Positions 51,396-60,417 of a stretch of DNA of 64,000 nt are shown here, in pieces. The translations under genes and the position numbers were made by a program. The stretch's first letter is position 1. Each line of letters begins with the position of its first letter. The notes below the pieces were generated by a model that searched no databases, was not told the origin of the DNA, and saw nothing but the letters and a program-made list of their open reading frames with translations. Source of the stretch: GCA-003244245 sp036378735 (GTDB taxonomy: Bacteria > Actinomycetota > Actinomycetes > Mycobacteriales > Pseudonocardiaceae); NCBI GenBank assembly GCA_036378735.1, contig DASUVX010000135.1, positions 1-64,000 of the forward strand, read 5' to 3'.

Positions 51396-51983
51396 CTAGA
51401 GCTCGGGACCTCGGGCGCGCAGGTCGTCGACGGTGGCCATGGCCTGCTTGAGGTCACCGAGCCACTGCTGGGCGTGCTCGCCGACCAGCCGCACAGCCCA
51501 GGCCAGTGCCTCCGAGCGGGACCGGGCCACTCCGGCGTCGACCAGGGTGTCGAGTACCAGCCGCTCGGGCTGCCGTAGCCGGGTCATCACCGGCACTGAC
51601 AGGGTCGTGAACAGCTCCTCGGTGCTTCCGAGGCGCGCACCCCAGGCCACCTTGCGCCGGTAACGGTGCTCGGCCTGCCGGGCGATCTCGATCCGCTCGT
51701 CGCGGGAATCCTCCCGGAATCGGCTGATCCGGCCGGCCTCAGCGGCCGCCCGCTCGGCGTCGTCAGTGAACTCCTCACCCAGCGCAGGCAGCGTGCCGAC
51801 CACGATGATCTCCTCGCGGTCCACGCTGATCTCTACCTCGCCGGAGAACCAGCCATCCGGCAACCGTCCTGCAAACCAACCCTTGGCATCGTCGGCCGGC
51901 GGCAGGTCAGCCTGCTGCCAGCCGCCACGCCCGTGCCACCGGCCTCCGGAGCGCATCCCCTGCGGCCGTCCTCGTCCCACCAT
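51396..51983 (-). CDS. Conserved-looking protein of unknown function
   Basis: 195 residues, start MVGRGRPQGMRSGGRWHGRGGWQ with GGGAGGGTGCAGC upstream. A basic, Gly-rich N-terminus precedes AKGWFAGRLPDGWFSGEVEISVDREEIIVVGTLP. Then come a long charged helical section (RAAAEAGRISRFREDSRDERIEIARQAEHRYRRKVAWG) and a C-terminal helical part with LRQPERLVLDTLVDAGVARSRSEALAWAVRLVGEH. The last part looks like a small helical regulatory or DNA-binding module. I recognise no named family. It lies 11 bases upstream of the methyltransferase gene and is probably co-transcribed with it. Confidence 0.7.
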   Translation of the reverse strand: MVGRGRPQGMRSGGRWHGRGGWQQADLPPADDAKGWFAGRLPDGWFSGEVEISVDREEIIVVGTLPALGEEFTDDAERAAAEAGRISRFREDSRDERIEIARQAEHRYRRKVAWGARLGSTEELFTTLSVPVMTRLRQPERLVLDTLVDAGVARSRSEALAWAVRLVGEHAQQWLGDLKQAMATVDDLRARGPEL

Positions 51984-52040
51984 GCTGCACCCTCCCGTCG
52001 CAAACAATTACATCATTACTCAATTACACCAACAGCGCCA

Positions 52041-52121
52041 CCCCGACATGGAGACATATCGGGGTTTCAGGGGCCGAGGAACCCCGATATGTCTCCATGT
52101 CGGGGTGGTTCCATGTCGGGG
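52041..52121. repeat. Family-A palindromic repeat, full copy plus fragment
   Basis: Perfect 24-bp arms at 52041-52064 and 52082-52105 with a 17-bp spacer (TTTCAGGGGCCGAGGAA). A third partial arm copy (CCATGTCGGGG) follows at 52111-52121, as if a further unit had started to duplicate or decay. It lies between two minus-strand genes. Confidence 0.95.
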
Positions 52122-52132
52122 CTGGGGTCGGC

Positions 52133-55100
52133 TTAGCGGGGGTCGCTTCGGTGTTGGCCGCGGTAGGCGCGTTCGGGGCGCACCACCGGGCCCGCGATGG
52201 CCGGCAGCGTCACGGCGGTCATGATCCGGGTCGTAACGAGATCGTCGTTCCTAGCGCTGGGCACGGCAGGGCCGCTTCGGGCCCGCGCAGCGAGCACGTA
52301 GAGCACCGGAACCAGCACCAGGGTCAGCAGCGTGGAGCTGATCAAGCCGCCGACCACGACAATCGCCAGCGGCTGGGAGATGAAGATCCCACCGCCTGTG
52401 AGCCCCAGCGCCATGGGCAATAGCGCGAAGACCGTCGCCACCGCGGTCATCAGGATCGGCCGCAGCCGCTGCGCCGCTCCCTCGACGACCGCATCGAGCA
52501 GCTCCCGACCATCACGCCGGTACTGGTTGACCAGGTCGATGAGCACGATCGCGTTGGTCACCACGATGCCGACCAGCATCAGCATGCCGATCAGTACCGG
52601 AACACCGAGCGGCGTGCCGGTGAGCAGCAGCAAACCGACCGCGCCGATGCCGGCGAACGGGATCGCGACGAGCAACAGCAGCGGCTGCGCCACGCTGCGG
52701 AAGGTCACCACCATCACCAGGTAGACCACCGCGATCGCGACCAGCAGGGCCCACTCCAGCTGGGCGAATGCATCACTTTGCGCAGTGCTGACGCCACCGA
52801 TCTGCGCGGTCGCTCCCGCCGGAAGGGTCAGTTTGGTGAGCCTGTCGTGCAGCGCCGCGGTGGCCGCGCCGAGGTCATCGGCCGCAGCCTGCGCAGTGAT
52901 CTCAGCGCTGCGGGCACCGTCGGTGTGACTGATGCTCGGGGCGGTGCTGCGCTGTGTCACGGTGGCAACGTCGGACAGCGCGATGGTCCCGTGGGCGCCA
53001 GCCAGCGGCAGCGCGCGCAGCGCGGCGAGGTCACCCGGGGCGGCGCCGGCGCGTACCACCACGGCCTGGGCGACGCCGCCGATGGTGAGGGTGCCGGCGG
53101 TACTGCCGCGCAGCGCAGTAGCCACCGACTGGCCGACCTGCATCTCGGTCAGCCCCGACTGCGCGACCTTGCGGCGGTCGACGGCGACTGCGACGGTCGG
53201 CTGGGCCGCGGCCAGGTTATTGCGCACATCACTGGTACCCGGGACGGACGCGAGAACACGCTGCACCGCCGCGGCGGCCTGCGCCAGCACCGCCGGGTCG
53301 GCAGCACGCACCGAGACCTGCAGCGTGTCCTTACCGGACCCGCCCTGCACGGTCAACCGGCCGACCTGGTCGGCACCACCCAGTGCGGCCAGCCGGCGGC
53401 GCAGGTCGTCGCGCGCCGCAGTGGCATCCGTGTTGGCGTGCAAGGTGACGGCAAACCGGGTAGTGCCGCTGCTCTGGCCGGCGCCGAACCCGAAACCGGC
53501 ATTCTGGGGTGACCCGACGGTGACCTGGTAGCTCGCCACCCCAGGGGTGGCAGCCAGAACGCCCTCCACCTGCTTGGCGGCCGCGTCGGCCTGGGGCAGC
53601 GCGGTGCCGGGCGCCAGCTGCTGGCTGACGGTCAGCGTGTTGCCGCCCGCGTCACCGAGGAAGTTCGTGTGCAGCCGTGGCACCAGCGCGAAGGTGCCAC
53701 CCAAGAGTCCCACGGCGACGAGCAGCGAGACGACCGGACGGCGTACTGCAGCGCGCAGCAGCGGCCGGTAAGTGCGCTGCAGCCAACTTCGCCGCTGCGG
53801 GTGCGCGCGGTCTCGAAGCTGCGGCCCGGCTTTTCGTGGCAGCACCGCGGAGCACAGCACCGGCACCGCGGTCAGGGAGACCAGCAGCGAACCGAGTAAG
53901 GCGGCGGTCACGGTCACCGCGAAGGGACGGAACAGCTCGCCGACTTCCCCGCGGACGAAACCGATCGGCGCGAACACCGCCACCGTCGTCACCGTCGAGG
54001 CAGTCACCGCGCCGGCCACCTCGCCGACGGCTTCCAGGATCGCCACCCGCCGTGGGCGACCGTAGCTGAGGTGGCGCTCGATGTTCTCGATGACGACGAT
54101 TGAGTCGTCGACGACGCGCCCAACGGCCACCGTGAGGGCGCCGAGGGTGAGCAGATTGAGGGTGTAGCCGCCCAGGTCGAGCACGATCATCGCGGTGAGC
54201 ACGGACAGCGGAATCGACACCGCCGTCACCAGGGTTGCGCGCACCGACAGCAGGAAGCCCAGGATCACCAGCACGGCGAAGACCAACCCGAGTAGTCCGT
54301 CGCGGGTCAGATCGTGGACTGATGCCCGGATGAACGGTGCCTGGTCGAGCACCACCGTGACGGTGGCGCTGCGGGCGGCGCCTCCGAGCATCTCGGTGAT
54401 GCGGGGCAGCGCGCCACGGATCTCGTCGGACACCGTGACGGTGTTGGCCAGTGCTTTTTTCGTCACTCCGATGCCGATGCTCGGCACGCCGTTGGTGCGG
54501 GTGTACCCGCTGGCCGGCGCGGGTGCGGCGGTGATCGTGGCGATGTCCCCCAGCCGCACGGGCGTCGTGGCGGCCGCGCCGGTGGGTGGTGTCAGCAGGG
54601 CAGGGGGCTTGACCCGTCCGCCGGGCGAAAACGGAGCACGCGGCGTAGCGCCGGCACGGGGCGACACGGCGGCACGGGCCGAAGCACTGGAGCCGGCCTT
54701 CGGGCTGGCCGGGGTGGGCGTCACGTACTGGCGGGGTGACACGCTGGGTGACGGGGTGGGCGTCGGCGTCGAGTGCGGCGGGGCGCCATCGCCCGGCGCG
54801 GCAGACGGCAGGGCGGTGACTATCCCCGGTGCCTGGCGCGCAACCGGCATGGCTGAAGGGTGGATCCGGCTCCCGGTCGACGGGATTCCTGCGGTGCTGG
54901 CGGTGGGCCCGATCGCGGGAGCCAGGTACAGGTCTTTCAACGCATCGACCGAGGTGATCGGGTTGCCCACCTCGACGGTGAGGGGATTGGTGTCTGGGGT
55001 GAGCTGACCAGCGGGCAGCCGCACGCCGTTGGCCTGCAGCTGGGTCATGACACTGTTCAACGACACCCTGTGCGAGGCGGCGGCCGCGGTGTCGACGTCG

Positions 55101-55648
55101 ATGGTGATCTGTGGATCACGGATGCCTGACAGCGTCACATCGGCCACCCCGTCGAGCCCACTGAGCAGCGGGCGGACCTCGGCACGCAGCACGGCGGCGA
55201 CCCGGTCGGCGTCGAGATTCGAAGACACGGCGAGCTGCGCGACGGGAAGGCTGTCGGTACTTCCGGTGACGACCTTCGGGGTGACGCCGGCCGGCAGGCT
55301 CACGCCTTGCACGGCGCGCTGGAACTGGGAGGTCAGCTCGGCCAGGTCGGAGCCGTACTCCAGGTCGACGACGACGATCGAGGAGCCGCCGGCGCTCGTC
55401 GAGTGGGTGCCCGTCACGCCCGTGATGCCACCGACCGCGGCCTCGATCGGCACGGTCACCTGCTGTTCCACCACCTCCGGCGAAACACCCGGATAGGCCG
55501 TGACCACGGTGGCCACCGGCACGTCCAGGGACGGCAAGAGCTCCTGGCGCAGCGCGCCGGTACTGATCACGCCGAACACGACGAGGAGCACCGTGACCAC
55601 ACCGACGATCGCCCGGTTGGCCAGGCTGAGACGGGCAAGCCGGGTCAT
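52133..55648 (-). CDS. RND-family efflux transporter (AcrB/HAE1-like) with long proline-rich insert
   Basis: 1171 residues, start MTRLARLSLANRAIVG with GGAGG six bases upstream. The layout is that of an RND proton antiporter: N-terminal helix, large loop, helices 2-6 with VGRVVDDSIVVIENIERHL, second loop, then C-terminal helices (WALLVAIAVVYLVMVVTFRS; GIGAVGLLLLTGTPLGVPVLIGMLMLVGIVVTNAIVLIDLV). The first loop holds an unusual insert of about 115 residues (about 246-363) rich in Pro, Ser, Thr and Ala (HSTPTPTPSPSVSP). No membrane-fusion or outer-membrane partner is adjacent, as expected for a Gram-positive. Substrate unknown. Confidence 0.9.
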   Translation of the reverse strand: MTRLARLSLANRAIVGVVTVLLVVFGVISTGALRQELLPSLDVPVATVVTAYPGVSPEVVEQQVTVPIEAAVGGITGVTGTHSTSAGGSSIVVVDLEYGSDLAELTSQFQRAVQGVSLPAGVTPKVVTGSTDSLPVAQLAVSSNLDADRVAAVLRAEVRPLLSGLDGVADVTLSGIRDPQITIDVDTAAAASHRVSLNSVMTQLQANGVRLPAGQLTPDTNPLTVEVGNPITSVDALKDLYLAPAIGPTASTAGIPSTGSRIHPSAMPVARQAPGIVTALPSAAPGDGAPPHSTPTPTPSPSVSPRQYVTPTPASPKAGSSASARAAVSPRAGATPRAPFSPGGRVKPPALLTPPTGAAATTPVRLGDIATITAAPAPASGYTRTNGVPSIGIGVTKKALANTVTVSDEIRGALPRITEMLGGAARSATVTVVLDQAPFIRASVHDLTRDGLLGLVFAVLVILGFLLSVRATLVTAVSIPLSVLTAMIVLDLGGYTLNLLTLGALTVAVGRVVDDSIVVIENIERHLSYGRPRRVAILEAVGEVAGAVTASTVTTVAVFAPIGFVRGEVGELFRPFAVTVTAALLGSLLVSLTAVPVLCSAVLPRKAGPQLRDRAHPQRRSWLQRTYRPLLRAAVRRPVVSLLVAVGLLGGTFALVPRLHTNFLGDAGGNTLTVSQQLAPGTALPQADAAAKQVEGVLAATPGVASYQVTVGSPQNAGFGFGAGQSSGTTRFAVTLHANTDATAARDDLRRRLAALGGADQVGRLTVQGGSGKDTLQVSVRAADPAVLAQAAAAVQRVLASVPGTSDVRNNLAAAQPTVAVAVDRRKVAQSGLTEMQVGQSVATALRGSTAGTLTIGGVAQAVVVRAGAAPGDLAALRALPLAGAHGTIALSDVATVTQRSTAPSISHTDGARSAEITAQAAADDLGAATAALHDRLTKLTLPAGATAQIGGVSTAQSDAFAQLEWALLVAIAVVYLVMVVTFRSVAQPLLLLVAIPFAGIGAVGLLLLTGTPLGVPVLIGMLMLVGIVVTNAIVLIDLVNQYRRDGRELLDAVVEGAAQRLRPILMTAVATVFALLPMALGLTGGGIFISQPLAIVVVGGLISSTLLTLVLVPVLYVLAARARSGPAVPSARNDDLVTTRIMTAVTLPAIAGPVVRPERAYRGQHRSDPR

Positions 55649-55900
55649 AAACGGCCTCCGCACAATTTGGCGCGACCGACTGTAGCTATGGGCCGAACGA
55701 ACTATCGGCCTGATACTGAAGGTTCACTCAGGGTTTGCGGGAATGTGTGGTCGTGGCGACGGAAAAGGCTCGACAGCGCTCGCCCCGATCGAAGAGATGG
55801 AGCGCGTATAAGCACGGTCTTAACAATGAATTAATCGGCCTTCTTTATTGAGTACGCTGACCCGAGACTGCAAGCGATGCGGCTGCGCGTGAAAACCGGG

Positions 55901-57907
55901 TTACTGGGGGCGCAACTGGCCTTGCAGGTCGTTCGGGGAGGTCACCGGCCGGTCACAGATGAAGCCGTGGCAGACATAGGCGGCCGCGACACCCGAAATC
56001 AGATCCCGGCCCGCGAGCATCGGATGCTTCGCACCCGGTTGCCCAGCCAGCACAACCGCTCCGCCAGGTGCCCACCAGCGGGCCCCGGCCTCCAGCGCCA
56101 CGCGGGCCGCATCCCCGGCCGCGCCGATCACTGCCACCTGGATCGGTCCACGCGCCAGCGCCTCGGCGGTGGTCAGCCAATGGCCGGCAGCCTGCGGTAC
56201 CTTGGCCGGCACCACGCCGGCTCGCGCCACCGAGGCCTCGGCCGCCGAGCGATACGCCTCCGAGCCGCTCAGTGCCGAGGCGGTGAGCAAGGCACCGGCA
56301 ATCGCGGACGCGCCCGCCGGGGTGGCGCTGTCGGTCGGGTTGGCGGGACGGCGGAACAGCACTTCGGCATCGCTTGCGGTGTCGAACCAGGCGCCGTTGT
56401 GGTCTGGGTCGGCGAAGTGCTGCTGGGCCAGCTCCAACACTGGACGTGCCGCGTCATACCAGCGGTCCGCGCCGGTGACCTGGTGCAGCGCGAGCAGGCC
56501 CTCGGCCAGCCAGGCGTGGTCGGCCAGCACGCCGGCCGCCCGACCCACCACACCGTCCCGGGAGCTGCGCCGCAGCCGGCCATCGACCAGGTGGGTGCCC
56601 AGCATCAACTCGGCCGCGGCTACCGCGGCGGCGATCCACTCCGGGCAGTCGAACACGCTGCCGGCCTCGGCCAGGGCAGTGATCGCCATCCCGTTCCACT
56701 CGGTGACCACCTTATCGTCCCGGCCGGGTTGCGGTCGGGCGGACCGGGCTGCCAGCAGCGCGGCGCGTGCCCGCTCCCAGCGTTCGGCCTCATCGGGTTC
56801 GACAGGCAGCTGCAATACCGACGTGCCGTGCTCGAAGGTCCCGACCTTGGTCACCACCAGCAGCTTCGCGGCCCACTGACCGTCATCACTGCCGAGCACG
56901 TCAACAAGCTGCTGCGGCGTCCAGACATAGGTCAGGCCCTCATGGCCGTCGGTGTCAGCATCTAAAGACGCGGCGAAGCCACCCTGCTCGGTGCGCAGCC
57001 CATCAAGCAGGAAAGCCGAGGTGTGCTCGGCCACCCGGCGGGCAGTAGGCGATCCGGTCAGGCGGGCCAGGTGGGTGTAGACGCGCAGCAGCAAGGCATT
57101 GTCGTAGAGCATCTTCTCGAAATGCGGCACCACCCAGGCCGCGTCAACGCAGTAGCGCGCGAACCCACCGGCTAGCTGGTCGTACATGCCCCCGCGGGCC
57201 ATCGCCTCACACGTGCGCTGCGCCATGGACAGGGCCGGCTTCGAGCCGGTGCGCTCGTGGTGCCGGAGCAGAAACTCCAGCAGCATCGACGGGGGGAACT
57301 TCGGGGCTGCACCGAACCCGCCGTGGCGGTCGTCGAACTGCTCGACCAGCTTGTCGACTGCGCCGGCCAGCACCTCCTCGTCCACTGCAGACTCAGTCAG
57401 CGGCGTAGCCTGCTCGGCGAGCTGCCCGGCGATGCGCTTGGCGGCTTCGCGGACCTGGTCCCCACGGCTGGTCCAGGCCTGCCGTACGGCGATCAGCAGC
57501 TCAGGAAAGCCGGGCATGCCGTGCCGCGGAGCCGGTGGGAAGTACGTGCCGCAGTGGAACGGCTCCCCGGTGGGCGTCAGGAAGCAGGTCATCGGCCAGC
57601 CCCCGTGGCCGGTCATGGCCTGGGTCGCCTCCATGTAGATGGCGTCGACGTCGGGGCGTTCCTCCCGGTCCACCTTGATATTGACGAAGTTGGCGTTCAT
57701 CACCGCGGCGATCTGCTCGTTCTCGAAGGACTCATGCGCCATCACATGGCACCAGTGACAGGCCGCGTAACCGATGGACAGCAGTACGGGCACATCACGG
57801 CGGGCCGCTTCGGCGAACGCCTCATCGCACCATGGCCACCAGTCGACCGGATTGGCGGCGTGCTGCAGCAGGTATGGGCTCGTGGAGCTCGCCAGACGGT
57901 TCCCCAT
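55901..57907 (-). CDS. DUF255 / thioredoxin-domain protein (YyaL, SPATA20-like)
   Basis: 668 residues. An N-terminal thioredoxin-like domain (SSTSPYLLQHAANPVDWWPW; CxxC in IGYAACHWCHVMAHESFEN) is followed by an (alpha/alpha)6-type domain resembling N-acylglucosamine epimerases (GGMYDQLAGGFARYCVDAAWVVPHFEKMLYDNALLLR; WNGMAITALAEAG). Function in bacteria is not established. The homologue occupies the same place next to mca in M. tuberculosis, which suggests a thiol-related role. Third gene of the mca transcription unit. Confidence 0.92.
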   Translation of the reverse strand: MGNRLASSTSPYLLQHAANPVDWWPWCDEAFAEAARRDVPVLLSIGYAACHWCHVMAHESFENEQIAAVMNANFVNIKVDREERPDVDAIYMEATQAMTGHGGWPMTCFLTPTGEPFHCGTYFPPAPRHGMPGFPELLIAVRQAWTSRGDQVREAAKRIAGQLAEQATPLTESAVDEEVLAGAVDKLVEQFDDRHGGFGAAPKFPPSMLLEFLLRHHERTGSKPALSMAQRTCEAMARGGMYDQLAGGFARYCVDAAWVVPHFEKMLYDNALLLRVYTHLARLTGSPTARRVAEHTSAFLLDGLRTEQGGFAASLDADTDGHEGLTYVWTPQQLVDVLGSDDGQWAAKLLVVTKVGTFEHGTSVLQLPVEPDEAERWERARAALLAARSARPQPGRDDKVVTEWNGMAITALAEAGSVFDCPEWIAAAVAAAELMLGTHLVDGRLRRSSRDGVVGRAAGVLADHAWLAEGLLALHQVTGADRWYDAARPVLELAQQHFADPDHNGAWFDTASDAEVLFRRPANPTDSATPAGASAIAGALLTASALSGSEAYRSAAEASVARAGVVPAKVPQAAGHWLTTAEALARGPIQVAVIGAAGDAARVALEAGARWWAPGGAVVLAGQPGAKHPMLAGRDLISGVAAAYVCHGFICDRPVTSPNDLQGQLRPQ

Positions 57908-57945
57908 GTGGTTATCCTCCCTGGCTCGGCGCCACGGCGGAACCG

Positions 57946-58203
57946 CTAGTCCTCATCAGTGTCAGAGCCGGAATCGTTGTCGAAGGACTTCGGCACCCGG
58001 CGCAGGTGCTTGTTCATCGAGCGCGCCAGCAGCGCCACAGCGATAAAGAACAACAGCAATACCACCAAAGCTTCTGGCGCGGCCTTGCCGTAGTCCTCGC
58101 CCTGCCCACCGGGATCCGGTTTGGGAGGCGGCGGGGCGAGTGTCTCGGTTACCGGCGAAAAACCGGTGACCGCCGGAAAATCCGCTGGCAGCAGAAGGTT
58201 CAC
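57946..58203 (-). CDS. Small single-span membrane protein (Rv1083-like)
   Basis: 85 residues, GTG start overlapping the mca stop codon. A proline-rich outer part (TETLAPPPPKPDPGGQGEDYGKAAPE) precedes one hydrophobic helix (ALVVLLLFFIAVALLARSM). A short basic then acidic tail follows (NKHLRRVPKSFDNDSGSDTDED). A small membrane protein in the same position after mca is present in mycobacteria. Function unknown. Confidence 0.85.
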   Translation of the reverse strand: MNLLLPADFPAVTGFSPVTETLAPPPPKPDPGGQGEDYGKAAPEALVVLLLFFIAVALLARSMNKHLRRVPKSFDNDSGSDTDED

Positions 58204-59090
58204 GCAAACACCCGCTCCCGGACACCGGAGAACAAGTCGTCTTCAGGCAGCGTCGTGTCGACCAGCGAACGGGCCAGCTCGTACTCCTCCGTCGGCCACA
58301 GCTGCGCCTGCAGCGCGTTCGGCAGCGCGAACCACCGGCTCGCCGGATCGATCTGCGTCGCGTGCGCCCGCAGCGCCTCGTCGCGCACCAGGAAGTACTC
58401 GGCACACTCGACCTGGGTGGTCACCCGCTCCAGGATGTCCGGCCGCGACGCATCCCACTTCGCCAACCACTCACCGAACGGTGACTCCTCACCGGCGGCC
58501 AGCAAAGCCTCGTGGAACAGTTGCATCCGCTTGCGGGTGAAGCCGTGCGAGTAATAGAGCTTCAGCGGCTGCCACGGCGTTCCTGCGTCCGGGAAGCGTT
58601 CGGGGTCACCCGCCGCCTCGAACGCCGCCACCGACACTTCGTGGCAGCGGATGTGGTCGGGATGCGGGTAGCCGCCTTTCTCGTCGTAGGTCACCACCAC
58701 ATGCGGCTTGAACTCGCGCATTACCCGGACGAGATCCCTGGTGGGGCCCTCCAGCGGTACTACCGCAAAGCATCCTTCCGGCAGCGGCGGCGGCGGGTCG
58801 CCTTCGGGCAGCCCGGAGTCGATGTAGCCCAGCCACCTGTGTCGCACGCCGAGGATCTGCGCGGCGCGAGCCATCTCCTGCTGCCGGGTCGCGGTCATCT
58901 GCGCGGGGTGCTCTGCCAGGTCGGCCGGCTCGAACGACGGGTTCAGGATGCTGCCCCGTTCCCCGCCGGTACAGGTCACGACCATCACATCGTGACCCTC
59001 GGCGACGTATCGAGCCATCGTTGCCGCACCCTTGCTCGACTCGTCATCGGGATGTGCGTGCACCGCCATCATTCGCAGCTGCTCAGCCAT
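58200..59090 (-). CDS. mca: Mycothiol S-conjugate amidase
   Basis: 296-residue zinc amidase of the GlcNAc-PI deacetylase family. The metal motif AVHAHPDDESSKGAATMARY, VTCTGGERGSILN and the second histidine motif YPHPDHIRCHEVSVAAF are all present. Mca cleaves mycothiol conjugates of toxins to mercapturic acids for export. The length and C-terminal region (PASRWFALPNALQAQLWPTEEYELARS) separate it from MshB, which is a little longer and has a different tail. It marks the organism as a mycothiol producer. Confidence 0.95.
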   Translation of the reverse strand: MAEQLRMMAVHAHPDDESSKGAATMARYVAEGHDVMVVTCTGGERGSILNPSFEPADLAEHPAQMTATRQQEMARAAQILGVRHRWLGYIDSGLPEGDPPPPLPEGCFAVVPLEGPTRDLVRVMREFKPHVVVTYDEKGGYPHPDHIRCHEVSVAAFEAAGDPERFPDAGTPWQPLKLYYSHGFTRKRMQLFHEALLAAGEESPFGEWLAKWDASRPDILERVTTQVECAEYFLVRDEALRAHATQIDPASRWFALPNALQAQLWPTEEYELARSLVDTTLPEDDLFSGVRERVFA

Positions 59091-59179
59091 GGATGCCTGC
59101 TCATCCCTTCTCCACGCCGGCTGCCCCGGCGATGGAATGCTCCGTTAGGTGGACCATTGTTCCCGGCCGGACCGACAGT

Positions 59180-59233
59180 GACCTCAAGTGGTCCGCCGAC
59201 TGCGAGTGGCCCGTCGACCTCGAGTGACCCGTC
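59180..59233. repeat. Three 18-bp tandem repeats in the mca upstream region
   Basis: Three consecutive 18-bp units (pattern GACxxCxAGTGGxCCGxC, with substitutions) followed by decayed partial copies up to about 59260. They lie between the divergent mca and DUF4307 genes and could be phased regulator sites or simple sequence drift. Confidence 0.65.
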
Positions 59234-59278
59234 GAGTGGTTGCCGTCCGGTAGGTGGCCGTCGAGGAGGTACAACACC

Positions 59279-59710
59279 GTGACCGGTGGCCAGCTTCCCG
59301 AAGGCCGCTACGGGCGGCACGCCGGCCGCGGCCGCCCCGGTTGGGCCCTCCCAGCCGGGCTGGTGTTGGCGGTGCTGCTCGGGCTGGCGATCGCGGTGAT
59401 CGGCTATCGCAACCTGGGAACCACACCGATACAGGGCCAAGCGGTGAGTTTCACCCTGCTGCCGGGCAATGCCGTGCAAGTGCGGCTGAGCGTGGTTCGG
59501 GACGACCCGTCGCATCCGGCGGTGTGCATCGTCCGGGCGCGCTCACGTGACGGCGAGGAGACCGGGCGTAGGGAGGTTTACGTGCCACCGGCGGCTGGGC
59601 CGATCGTGCTGTCCACCGTGGTGCAGACTTCCCGGCCACCGGTGACCGCCGATGTCTACGGATGTTCGCTCCAGGTCCCCGCCTACCTAGTTCCGGGGCC
59701 CCATCACTGA
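59279..59710 (+). CDS. DUF4307 membrane protein
   Basis: 143 residues, GTG start with AGGAGG nine bases upstream. A Gly/Arg-rich N-terminus precedes one helix (LPAGLVLAVLLGLAIAVIGY). The extracytoplasmic domain contains VSFTLLPGNAVQVRLSVVRDDPSHPAVCIVRARSRDGEETG, the DUF4307 pattern, and a final cysteine (VYGCSLQVP). Homologues lie between mca and greA in mycobacteria. Function unknown. Confidence 0.88.
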   Translation: MTGGQLPEGRYGRHAGRGRPGWALPAGLVLAVLLGLAIAVIGYRNLGTTPIQGQAVSFTLLPGNAVQVRLSVVRDDPSHPAVCIVRARSRDGEETGRREVYVPPAAGPIVLSTVVQTSRPPVTADVYGCSLQVPAYLVPGPHH

Positions 59711-59803
59711 CTTCTATAACCCAGCTGAGCAGGCACGATCCGTACCGCGTCACCCATAAGGCTGAGGCCGAACCGGACACATCGTGTTACCGTGGAGGAC
59801 GCG

Positions 59804-59832
59804 CACGGCCCCGGGGCAGGGCCGTGTTTTTT
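59804..59832 (+). terminator. Rho-independent terminator upstream of greA
   Basis: CACGGCCC pairs with GGGCCGTG around a 7-base loop and is followed by seven Ts. It lies 94 bases after the DUF4307 stop and 80 bases before greA. It may end the upstream transcript, or act as an attenuator if the greA promoter lies before it. Confidence 0.85.
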
Positions 59833-59911
59833 CCGTTCCGGCCGCTGGCTGATGCCAGCGGTTCGGATCGGTCCGCCCCGCGGTAGCGGACGTCGGATCT
59901 TTGGAGGAGTG

Positions 59912-60406
59912 ATGACCGTGAGCGACACCCAGGTGACCTGGTTGACCCAGGAAGCCTACGACCGGCTTAAGCGTGAACTCGACGAGCTGGTTGCGAACCG
60001 CCCAGTCATTGCCGCGAAGATCAACGACGCCCGCGAGGAAGGCGACCTCAAGGAAAACGGCGGTTACCACGCCGCCCGCGAGGAGCAGGCCCAACTCGAG
60101 GCGCGCATCCGCCAGCTGCAGGAACTGTTACGAGTCGCCAAGGTCGGCAATGTCCCCTCGCAGTCCGGGATCGCTGCGCCAGGGATGGTCGTCACGGTGC
60201 GGTTTCAGGGTGACGACGAAACCGAAACCTTCTTACTCGGCTCGCTGGAAGAAGTCGCGCACGGTGATCTCGAGGTCTACTCGCCGAACTCGCCGTTGGG
60301 TAAGGCAATCATCGGTGCGCATGAGGGCGAGGACCGCCATTACGAGTTGCCGAATGGTGGTTTGATGACCGTCGCCGTCGTCAAGGCCGAACCTTTCAGA
60401 GGCTGA
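59912..60406 (+). CDS. greA: Transcription elongation factor GreA
   Basis: 164 residues, ATG with GGAGGAG upstream. The N-terminal coiled coil (LTQEAYDRLKRELDELV .. INDAREEGDLKENGGYHAAREEQAQLEARI) carries the acidic DE-type tip that stimulates RNA cleavage by stalled RNA polymerase. The C-terminal FKBP-like domain includes VYSPNSPLGKAIIGAHEGE. Length and gene order are standard. Confidence 0.97.
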   Translation: MTVSDTQVTWLTQEAYDRLKRELDELVANRPVIAAKINDAREEGDLKENGGYHAAREEQAQLEARIRQLQELLRVAKVGNVPSQSGIAAPGMVVTVRFQGDDETETFLLGSLEEVAHGDLEVYSPNSPLGKAIIGAHEGEDRHYELPNGGLMTVAVVKAEPFRG

Positions 60407-60417
60407 ACTTCATCGCC

